A stretch of 7,752 nt of DNA from Phormidesmis priestleyi (GTDB lineage: Bacteria; Cyanobacteriota; Cyanobacteriia; Phormidesmidales; Phormidesmidaceae): positions 1-7,752 of the forward strand of contig QBMP01000120.1 of assembly GCA_003242115.1 (NCBI GenBank), read 5' to 3'. This document shows positions 1 to 6,245 of this stretch, one piece after another (positions within the stretch are counted from its first letter, which is position 1; each line of letters starts with the position of its first letter). Below the pieces are notes generated by a model. It saw nothing but the letters and a program-made list of their open reading frames with translations, did no database searches and was not told the origin of the DNA. A program made the position numbers and the translations under genes.

Positions 1-172
1 CTTGATAAAGCCGAAGGGAAAAGAGAGCTAAGCTGTCTCGATTGATTTTCTTTTGCCTTAGGTACGTCGCTAGTCGGCATTATAGTTCTAATATCGGGAT
101 AAGCCTCCCTCCACCGCCCGAACGCGGAAAGAAGGAGGTTGTTCTTACATGAGGCTGTTTTCACAATGGCAG
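1..172. other. Non-coding left edge downstream of the RND gene
   Basis: No convincing gene is visible here. On the minus strand an ATG at 80-78 opens a frame that stays open to the window edge (26 codons, beginning MPTSDVPKAKENQ). It has no ribosome binding site at normal distance (the nearest GGAGG is about 25 nt upstream) and nothing recognisable in the peptide, so it is only a possible start of a next gene. A plus-strand frame ends at a TGA at 43-45 after 14 codons and cannot be judged. The one structured element is the hairpin at 104-138. A homologue of nrsC, which would follow nrsA in Synechocystis, is not visible. Confidence 0.5.
104..138 (-). terminator. Hairpin downstream of the RND gene, possible terminator or 3' end stabiliser
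   Basis: Read on the minus strand, an outer 8-bp stem (CCTCCTTC with GAGGGAGG, one G-U pair) encloses a small internal loop (TTT opposite TG), a 4-bp inner stem (CCGC with GCGG) and a 6-nt loop GTTCGG. On the plus strand the G-U position becomes a C-A mismatch, so the structure favours minus-strand RNA, the direction of the pump operon. It starts 35 nt past the RND stop codon. No run of U follows, so it is not a classical intrinsic terminator; it could instead protect the mRNA 3' end. Confidence 0.4.
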
Positions 173-3100
173 TCAGGAAACCGCAATCGTCTTAGCAGGG
201 GTAAAGTCAGCATCAAGTCCAATCGGTGCTAACGATTTCTGCTTGGGAACCAGATATTTACCAAATTTTGCGTAGATTGCTGGAATTACTAATAAGGTCA
301 ATGCCGTAGACGTAAACAACCCACCTAATACGACAATCGCCAAGGGTTGCAGGATCTCATTTCCAGCTCCACTGGCGATCGCCAGCGGCAGCATCCCCAG
401 TGCAGAAGTTAGCGCCGTCATCAGAATGGCATTTACCCTGTCAAGAGACCCGTTAACAATCACATCCTTAAGCGGCATCCCCTGGGCAAATTTACTGTTG
501 TAGTTGTCTACCAGCAGCAGCCCATTACGCACCGCCACCCCAAACAGGGTGATAAATCCGATGAGAGAAGCCACAGACAAAACGCCCCCGGTCAGCATAA
601 TCGAGATAATTCCGCCCACCAGGGCCAGCGGTAAATTGACCATGATGGCCACCGTTGCTGGGAATGACTTCACAGAGAAAAACATCAGCACCGAAATTAC
701 GACAGCCGCCAGCAGGCTATATAACAGCAAGCTATTGGTGGCCCGCTGCTCCGACTCGAACTGTCCGCCATACTGAATAAAGTAGCCACTGGGCAACTGC
801 ACGTTCTCTTTAATCTGTGTCTGAATATCGCCGACTACACTGCCTAAATCGCGCTCGGCAACGTTGGTTGAAACGACAATCAATCGGGAAACGTCCTCCC
901 GGTTCACCACGTTTGCTCCCATACCGTAATCTACCTTGGCGACCGTACCCAAAGAAATTTTTTCTCCTGTAGGCGTCAGAATGGGGATGGCGCGAATCGA
1001 ATTGAGACTACTGCGAGCTGACTCAGGCAGCATGACTGCAACATCAACAAGCTGCTGATCTTCAGGTATCTGGGAGACCACCTGCCCGTTCAGGGCTGTT
1101 TCTACCACCGCTGAGATCTGGGTCATGTTGAGTCCATAGGTTGCTGCTGCACTCCGGTCGTACTGAATTTGTAATTGGCGGATGGGCAGTTGTGGCTCAA
1201 GCTGCAAGTCCACTACGCCTGCAATCGGTTCAATCAGATCGCGAACCTGTTCGCCGATGGTTCGCAGTTCCGCTAGGTCGGGGCCGAAAATTTTGATGGC
1301 GATCGCACTGCGAACCCCCGAAAGCACCTCATCCATCCGGTGAGAAATAAACCCGCCAATATTAGGCGCAACTCCAGGCAATTCTAGAAAAGCCTGCCGC
1401 AGTTGTTTAACGCTCTCTTCCCGGTCTTTCATCGCTAGGTCGCTAAGTTCAATATCGACGTGGGCCATGCTTACCCCAGCCCCATCAGCGTCACCAGGAG
1501 CGCGCCCTGACCGCACCTGCACCCATTCATAAAGCGGATTATCTTTAAGAGAGTTTGCCAACGCATTGCCTGCGCCATTGGTGATATCTAAAGACACACC
1601 GGGAAATAGCACCATCGAGTTAACCAAGGATTTCTCCTGAAACTCTGGCAAAAATACCCGTCCTAGAGACGGAACAACCACTGCGGTTGCGACTAAAGCC
1701 GCTAGAGCCAGCCCTAAAATGAGTTGGGGAACCCGCATAGAAAGTCCTAGTAACGGACGATAGAGCCGCTCGGCGAATCGAGAAACCACCGTACCTTCTT
1801 GGGGCAACGTCTGATTCGCCAGCAAAATCGCACAGAGCGCTGGAGAGAGCGTCATGGCCACTAGGGTAGAGGCCAGAATTGAAAGCAAATAAGCTAGTCC
1901 CATCGGGGCAAAAATTCTACCTTCTACCCCGCTAAGGCTGAAGATAGGTGCAAACACCACCGCGATAATCACCGTGGAAAAAATTACCGCTAGCCGCACC
2001 TGCACTGACGTGTTGTACACCACCTCAAAGGGATGCTTAGGATTGCCTTCAGCTTGGTTAGTGCGTAGCCCGCGATAGCAGTTCTCCATATCCACAATTG
2101 AGTCATCAACAACAGACCCAATTGCAACCACTAAGCCTCCCAAGGTCATGGTGTTGATACCTAAGCCAAAGGCTTTCATAAACAACAGACCAATCAGCAG
2201 TGACAAGGGAATTGCACTCAGCGTAATAGCTGCCGTGCGCCAGTTCATCAAAAACAACAGCATGATGACCGATACAATAATGACGCCCTGAAGCAAGGAG
2301 CCGCTGACGTTACGAATGGCAGCATCAATAAAGTTAGACTGGCGAAAGGTGCGGGTGACCTGCACATCTGGTGGAAACGTCGGCTGAAAAGACGCCATTA
2401 CCGCTTCCACCGCTTTGCTGACGGTGGGCGTATCGACATCGGGCTGTTTGGTAATCATCAGCACTACGGCAGGCTGATTGTTAAAGCTGGCATCGCCGCG
2501 TTTTAAGGCTGCGCCGGTTGTCACTTCAGCTACATCACGTAGCAAAATTGGCTGACCGTCTTGCACTCGGATCACAGACTGCTGTAAATCTTCAACAGAC
2601 TGTATCTGGCCGATCCCGCGAACAAGCAATTCCTGACCGCCCCCAATCAGAAAGCCGCCCGGTGCGTTAGCATTTGCGCCTCTAGCCGCGTCAGTGACTT
2701 CAGTGAGGGAAACGTCGAGCGATCGCAATTTCTCCGGATCAACCAGCACCTGCTCCTGACGTTCATCTCCCCCATAAACAGTGATCTGAGAGACCCCCGG
2801 CACCGAGAGAATTTGGTTTTTAAGCGTGACCTCCACCAACCGGCGCAGATCCATCATGTTGGTCTGGCCCTGTTCTTCCACCGTAAAGGCATACTGCAAA
2901 ATTGTGCCCAGGGGTGACACCAGCGGCGAAATCTCAGGCGGATTGATACCCTCAGGCAACTGGCTCGTCACCTGCTGGAGCCGTTCTGTAACCGACTGTC
3001 TGGCCTGATAAATGTCGGCATTTTGGTCAAACACGACGCTGACCATTGATAGCCCCACTTTGGAGGACGATCTCACTGTCGTGACCCCTGGCAGACCATT

Positions 3101-3331
3101 CACCGCGCTTTCAATCGGGACGGTAATTTGAGTCTCGACTTCCTCCGGCGCTAGCCCGACTGCTTCGGTTTGGATTTCGACCTGGGGTGGTGCAAACGGC
3201 GGAAACACATCTAGCGGCATTTGGGTCAGACTAAATGTTCCCCATAGCGCGATCGCCACCGCACCCGCGACGATAAACCACCGCTGGGCAATTGAATTTT
3301 TGAGCGTCCGATTCAAAATCGAGTTAAGCAT
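173..3331 (-). CDS. nrsA: Heavy-metal efflux RND pump permease (CzcA/NrsA type)
   Basis: Inner-membrane subunit of a proton-driven tripartite metal exporter; 1052 residues, full length for the HME-RND family. About twelve membrane helices are visible: TM1 near 15-35, a block at about 345-505 (TM2-6), TM7 near 535-555, and a block at about 868-1020 (TM8-12). Two large periplasmic loops lie between. Family hallmarks include PPQVEIQTEAVGLAPEEVE (49-67), HRMDEVLSGVRSAIAIKIFG (664-683), which resembles divalent-metal pumps more than the Cu/Ag pump CusA, and GVAVRNGLLLVDNYN (931-945). In TM4, which carries the proton relay, the motif reads AIGSVVDDSIVDMEN (403-417). The first Asp of CzcA's DFG is Ala403, while D409 and E416 remain. 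The ATG start is the only one fitting the family N-terminus; AGGAG lies at 3346-3350, a rather long 14 nt away. It sits 68 bp downstream of the adaptor-like gene, probably in one operon. By synteny the substrate is Ni2+/Co2+; sequence alone does not prove this. Confidence 0.93.
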   Translation of the reverse strand: MLNSILNRTLKNSIAQRWFIVAGAVAIALWGTFSLTQMPLDVFPPFAPPQVEIQTEAVGLAPEEVETQITVPIESAVNGLPGVTTVRSSSKVGLSMVSVVFDQNADIYQARQSVTERLQQVTSQLPEGINPPEISPLVSPLGTILQYAFTVEEQGQTNMMDLRRLVEVTLKNQILSVPGVSQITVYGGDERQEQVLVDPEKLRSLDVSLTEVTDAARGANANAPGGFLIGGGQELLVRGIGQIQSVEDLQQSVIRVQDGQPILLRDVAEVTTGAALKRGDASFNNQPAVVLMITKQPDVDTPTVSKAVEAVMASFQPTFPPDVQVTRTFRQSNFIDAAIRNVSGSLLQGVIIVSVIMLLFLMNWRTAAITLSAIPLSLLIGLLFMKAFGLGINTMTLGGLVVAIGSVVDDSIVDMENCYRGLRTNQAEGNPKHPFEVVYNTSVQVRLAVIFSTVIIAVVFAPIFSLSGVEGRIFAPMGLAYLLSILASTLVAMTLSPALCAILLANQTLPQEGTVVSRFAERLYRPLLGLSMRVPQLILGLALAALVATAVVVPSLGRVFLPEFQEKSLVNSMVLFPGVSLDITNGAGNALANSLKDNPLYEWVQVRSGRAPGDADGAGVSMAHVDIELSDLAMKDREESVKQLRQAFLELPGVAPNIGGFISHRMDEVLSGVRSAIAIKIFGPDLAELRTIGEQVRDLIEPIAGVVDLQLEPQLPIRQLQIQYDRSAAATYGLNMTQISAVVETALNGQVVSQIPEDQQLVDVAVMLPESARSSLNSIRAIPILTPTGEKISLGTVAKVDYGMGANVVNREDVSRLIVVSTNVAERDLGSVVGDIQTQIKENVQLPSGYFIQYGGQFESEQRATNSLLLYSLLAAVVISVLMFFSVKSFPATVAIMVNLPLALVGGIISIMLTGGVLSVASLIGFITLFGVAVRNGLLLVDNYNSKFAQGMPLKDVIVNGSLDRVNAILMTALTSALGMLPLAIASGAGNEILQPLAIVVLGGLFTSTALTLLVIPAIYAKFGKYLVPKQKSLAPIGLDADFTPAKTIAVS

Positions 3332-3399
3332 CTTAAATTATGAGTCTCCTTTTTGGCTCTTTTCTTTGGGTTGAAGTTGTTCTGATTAAAATCGGGTTT

Positions 3400-4044
3400 C
3401 TATCCCTTGCGATTACTGCCCACAAGTGCGAACGCACCACCTGCTAGCACGACGCCTAGAGCCGCAGTCGCCGCAATTCCTATTGGAAAGCCACCAGACG
3501 CCTGTTCTACTTCTCCAGATGCCGCCAGATTGCCACTTGGATCGTGACTATGAGGAGTTCCTTGGGCATCTGCTTGGGCATGAGTTTGGTCAGTTACAGG
3601 CGCGGCAAATTCGCCTTCAGCGGTTGGTGCCTCAGCAGCTTGCGTTTTGCGCGACTCAGCATAGAGTGCCAGACTCCCCTCAGTCACTAGCTGCTCTCCG
3701 ACCGCTAGCCCTTCTGCCACTTCAATCAAATCGCCCTGCGTTGAGCTTGTAGTGACCGGAACCGGCTCGTAAAAGCTTTCATACTGCACAAAAACAAGCT
3801 GCTGCCCGTTGTCATCGATTAATGCTGTCACCGGAAACAAAACAGCGGTACTGCCATCGGCAGCAGGCTCAATAGGAGCCGTCCGAATGCCTAAAATAGA
3901 GTCAGTTTCAGACTTCACCTCAACTCGATTAATACCGCCCGTCGATTGAAATTCATCGCCATGTCCTACGTGAGCTATTGCCGCAGGCGCACCGATCAAC
4001 AAGCTAACGGTCAGAATAGAACCCATTAAAGGAAGGAATTTCAT
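3400..4044 (-). CDS. Adaptor-like periplasmic protein lacking lipoyl and hairpin domains, with a C-terminal membrane anchor
   Basis: 214 residues from the chosen ATG. It begins with a clear signal peptide (1-24, MKFLPLMG...APAAIA). A start 11 codons upstream (4077) would put MPFCKKIPGVT ahead of it and is less likely. Predicted cleavage after AIA leaves HVGHGDEF at the new N-terminus, a possible metal ligand. Next comes a piece resembling the start of CzcB-type adaptors (ILGIRTAPIE, 50-59). This runs almost directly into a piece resembling their membrane-proximal C-terminal domain: FPVTALIDDNGQQLVFVQ (70-87) and GLAVGEQLVTEGSLALYAES (112-131). The roughly 200 residues of lipoyl, coiled-coil hairpin and beta-barrel expected between them are missing. 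A polar linker with H155, H165 and H167 follows, then a hydrophobic helix (about 186-208) and the basic end SNRKG. No frameshift or stop is apparent, so this seems an intact short protein. It may modulate the pump or bind metal. Synteny corresponds to nrsB. Confidence 0.8.
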   Translation of the reverse strand: MKFLPLMGSILTVSLLIGAPAAIAHVGHGDEFQSTGGINRVEVKSETDSILGIRTAPIEPAADGSTAVLFPVTALIDDNGQQLVFVQYESFYEPVPVTTSSTQGDLIEVAEGLAVGEQLVTEGSLALYAESRKTQAAEAPTAEGEFAAPVTDQTHAQADAQGTPHSHDPSGNLAASGEVEQASGGFPIGIAATAALGVVLAGGAFALVGSNRKG

Positions 4045-4104
4045 GGTAACGCCTGGTATTTTTTTGCAGAATGGCATCTCAGCCGCATACAGGTTGCCAT
4101 AGGG

Positions 4105-4125
4105 CAGATGAAATCCAGATGAAAT
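4105..4125. promoter_or_regulatory. Perfect tandem repeat, probable response-regulator operator
   Basis: CAGATGAAAT occurs at 4105-4114 and again at 4116-4125, separated by one C, giving an 11-bp period. OmpR/PhoB-family regulators bind as head-to-tail dimers to direct repeats of about this period, and the adjacent gene encodes one. The repeat lies about where a -35 box would be for the rightward TAAAAT, as in PhoB-type activation where the operator replaces the -35. No convincing third copy was seen on either side. Confidence 0.6.
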
Positions 4126-4139
4126 GGGCGCGACTCCGT

Positions 4140-4145
4140 TAAAAT
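4140..4145 (+). promoter_or_regulatory. Candidate -10 box of the two-component operon
   Basis: TAAAAT matches the consensus TATAAT at five of six positions. It lies 14 bp downstream of the direct repeat and 40 bp before the chosen start codon. There is no good -35 hexamer 17 bp upstream (AGATGA lies there, inside the repeat), which fits an activator-dependent promoter. Confidence 0.35.
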
Positions 4146-4175
4146 CAATCGCGTAGAGGCTGTGATTGAGTGGAT

Positions 4176-4182
4176 GAGGAAG
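4176..4182 (+). promoter_or_regulatory. Ribosome binding site deciding the response-regulator start
   Basis: GAGGAAG ends 3 nt before the ATG at 4186 (the AGGA core is 5 nt away). It supports that ATG over the in-frame GTG at 4162 and ATG at 4174, neither of which has comparable upstream complementarity. Starting at 4186 also gives the usual MRILLVEDE beginning of receiver domains. Confidence 0.5.
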
Positions 4183-4185
4183 CCG

Positions 4186-4878
4186 ATGAGAATTCTGCTA
4201 GTGGAAGATGAAGAAGATTTGGGTTTTGCCATCAAGCAGGTCTTAGTGGGCGAAAAATATATCGTGGACTGGGTAACCGATGGCGCTCAGGCATGGGATT
4301 ACCTAGAGAATGAGTGGACGGATTACACGGTGGCTATCATCGACTGGCTGATTCCCGAAGTGTCTGGGCTGGAACTTTGCAAGCGGCTCAGATCCCATCA
4401 AAGTTCTTTACCCGTGCTGATGCTTACCGCCTTGGGGGAACCGGAAAATCGGGTGACTGGTTTAGATGCAGGTGCCGATGACTATTTGGTTAAGCCGTTT
4501 GTGATGGTAGAACTGCTGGCACGGCTGCGGGCTTTGCAGCGGCGATCGCCCCAATTACGGCCTGAGACTTGGCGTGTGGGTCGATTTAGCTTGGATGATG
4601 CCAACACAACGCTGATGATTGAGCAGCCTGATGACCAAGCCGATCAATCTATTCCGCTCACCCTCAAGGAATATCAGGTATTGGCCTACCTGATGGAAAA
4701 TCCCAACCGCACGATTCCAGGCAGCAAAATTCGCTACCAGCTATGGGATCTCGACGAAGAACCTGTGAGTAATGTGGTCGCGGCTCAAATTCGGCTGGTT
4801 AGGCGAAAATTTTCTCGCTACGGCTGTGAATGTCCCATTAAAACGGTAGCTGGTCAGGGCTATCGGTTCGAGCCATGA
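4186..4878 (+). CDS. nrsR: OmpR/PhoB-family response regulator (NrsR/RppA-like)
   Basis: Cytoplasmic transcription factor of the adjacent two-component system; 230 residues from the chosen ATG, standard for the family. The N-terminal receiver domain (1 to about 118) has the acidic pair E7/D8, phospho-acceptor D53 in IIDWLIP, T81 and K103 in YLVKPF. After a linker, the C-terminal winged-helix DNA-binding domain (about 125-230) contains LTLKEYQVLAYLMENPNR and ends with the typical VAGQGYRFEP. Its gene is divergent from the pump operon and its stop overlaps the kinase start by 4 nt. In Synechocystis the equivalent protein activates nickel-responsive expression of nrsBACD; it has also been studied as RppA, in connection with redox control of photosynthesis genes. 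The likely target here is the direct repeat at 4105-4125, so autoregulation is probable. The family call is very sure; the metal role rests on synteny and similarity. Confidence 0.93.
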   Translation: MRILLVEDEEDLGFAIKQVLVGEKYIVDWVTDGAQAWDYLENEWTDYTVAIIDWLIPEVSGLELCKRLRSHQSSLPVLMLTALGEPENRVTGLDAGADDYLVKPFVMVELLARLRALQRRSPQLRPETWRVGRFSLDDANTTLMIEQPDDQADQSIPLTLKEYQVLAYLMENPNRTIPGSKIRYQLWDLDEEPVSNVVAAQIRLVRRKFSRYGCECPIKTVAGQGYRFEP

Positions 4879-6245
4879 TGAACAACAGCCAGTTGCTTTT
4901 TCGTCGCAGTCGCCGCCGCTTAGCCTGCTGGTATGCGATCGCGATGGGCGGGCTTTTGAGTCTGTCTGGGTTAGGCATGTACCGGGCTTTGGTTCGCTCT
5001 AATTGGATCGCGATAGAACGAGAAATTGAATCAATTGCCGGAACCCTGCATGACAGCTTTGAGCCGATGCTGCCCGCTAACGAAAGGCCGACCGTCCTAC
5101 TACAGCAAATCTTTCCTGACCTATGTGTTGTAGAACAACCCTGCAACAACAGTCCTACCCTTATTCAACGCCATACCACCGGCATTAGCGATCGCACCAC
5201 CTACTACATTCGCCTGTTCAATCAACAGGGCGAACTGCTGGCATTTTCTCCTAATCAGCCGTTGTCACTTCCCACTGACTTTAATCCAACACCCTGGCAA
5301 ACATTTGGCGACAAGGGAGGCAGTCGCTATCACCAGTTCACCACGATTCTGCATAGTGCTCATAACGGGGATAATCAGGCATCTAATCAGAGGTCTTGGG
5401 GGTATTTACAGATTGGCCGTACCTTAGCGACTTACGACGCTGAACTATCGCGAATTCAGTGGATTTTGGCCTTTGGCCTGCCTTTGATGTCTGCGTTGAT
5501 AGCCGTTACCGCGTGGGCGCTCTCAGGACTTGCTATGCGACCGATTTATCAATCCTACCAACAACAACAACAATTCACAGCCAATGCCGCTCACGAGCTG
5601 CGATCGCCCCTGGCTAGCTTGCTCGCCACGGTAGAAGCGACCTTACGGCTCTCGTCCACCCAGCCGCAGGTGGTGGCACCCATGCTCGAAACGGTGGAAC
5701 GTCAGGGCAGGCGACTGAGCCACCTGATCGCTGATTTACTCTTGCTCAGCCGACTTGAGCAGGATGCTTCACCCAAACCGGACAAGCCCTGTTGTTTAAA
5801 TGATGTGGTTGCCGATCTGACTGAAGAATTTTCGGAACTAGCCAACGTTAGCAAGGTTGATTTGACCAGCCAAGTTCCTGATGCTGAAATTTATGTCGCA
5901 GGTGACGAATCTCAGCTTTACCGACTGGTTTCTAATGTAATCGCAAATGCTATTCAGTACACGCCCGCACACGGCTCGGTAAGAATAAGCCTAAAGACTC
6001 GCGATCACATGACTCTCGTTTCTGTTGAAGATAGCGGCATCGGTATTCCACTTTCCGAACAAAGCCAAATTTTTGAACGGTTTTATCGGGTGAACAGCGA
6101 TCGCTCTCGCAAAACTGGGGGGACAGGATTGGGTCTGGCAATTTCGCAGGCTATAGCCCATCACCACGATGGAAAAATTAGCGTTCATAGCAACATCGGC
6201 CAGGGCAGTTTATTTACAATTCATCTACCCTCTAAAACGTTCTAA
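4875..6245 (+). CDS. nrsS: Membrane sensor histidine kinase (NrsS/RppB-like)
   Basis: Partner kinase of the upstream regulator, 456 residues. TM1 is at about 17-40 and TM2 at about 196-219, flanking a periplasmic sensor of roughly 155 residues. A short HAMP-like or juxtamembrane segment (RPIYQSYQQQQQ) leads to the dimerisation H-box AAHELRSPLAS with H240. The ATP-binding domain has the N box (NVIANAI, N354 and N358), G1 box DSGIGI (386-391), F box FERFYRV (400-406) and G2 box GGTGLGLA (415-422). All catalytic motifs are present. The periplasmic part contains C84 and C90 (CVVEQPC) and histidines 59, 100, 153, 160 and 163, possible metal ligands or a redox pair. The start codon overlaps the regulator's stop (ATGA), implying translational coupling; a second ATG follows at once. 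The last 21 bp overlap the convergent MFS gene. Synechocystis NrsS responds to nickel; the ligand here is inferred. Confidence 0.93.
   Translation: MMNNSQLLFRRSRRRLACWYAIAMGGLLSLSGLGMYRALVRSNWIAIEREIESIAGTLHDSFEPMLPANERPTVLLQQIFPDLCVVEQPCNNSPTLIQRHTTGISDRTTYYIRLFNQQGELLAFSPNQPLSLPTDFNPTPWQTFGDKGGSRYHQFTTILHSAHNGDNQASNQRSWGYLQIGRTLATYDAELSRIQWILAFGLPLMSALIAVTAWALSGLAMRPIYQSYQQQQQFTANAAHELRSPLASLLATVEATLRLSSTQPQVVAPMLETVERQGRRLSHLIADLLLLSRLEQDASPKPDKPCCLNDVVADLTEEFSELANVSKVDLTSQVPDAEIYVAGDESQLYRLVSNVIANAIQYTPAHGSVRISLKTRDHMTLVSVEDSGIGIPLSEQSQIFERFYRVNSDRSRKTGGTGLGLAISQAIAHHHDGKISVHSNIGQGSLFTIHLPSKTF

Larger units (their letters stand above)
4045..4185. promoter_or_regulatory. Divergent promoter region between pump operon and two-component genes
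   Basis: This 141-bp gap separates the start codons of the two divergent operons and must hold both promoters. Its main element is the direct repeat at 4105-4125. For the rightward operon TAAAAT (4140-4145) is a plausible -10 box. For the leftward operon TATGCG (minus strand, 4089-4084) is a weak candidate. These lie 14 and 15 bp from the two edges of the repeat, an arrangement that would let one bound regulator serve both promoters. In Synechocystis NrsR acts from the equivalent intergenic region; the exact sites here are inferred. Confidence 0.6.

Noticed and set aside
1..80. Minus-strand 26-codon partial frame from ATG 80 to the window edge
   Set aside because: No ribosome binding site at a usual distance and no recognisable sequence; too short to call as a gene.
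504..776. Plus-strand 90-codon open frame opposite the RND gene
   Set aside because: It lies wholly antisense to a well-conserved RND coding region, and its peptide has no recognisable features.
3426..3752. Plus-strand 108-codon open frame opposite the adaptor-like gene
   Set aside because: It is antisense to a gene with a clear signal peptide and adaptor motifs; the peptide is Leu/Gln/His-rich and looks like a shadow translation.
4045..4077. Upstream ATG at 4077 as the start of the adaptor-like gene
   Set aside because: It would place 11 residues including Cys and two Lys before an otherwise canonical signal peptide, and it has no better ribosome binding site.
4071..4100. Inverted repeat ATGGCA...TGCCAT in the divergent region
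   Set aside because: It has only 6 bp per arm with an 18-bp spacer and is weaker than the nearby direct repeat; it may be chance.
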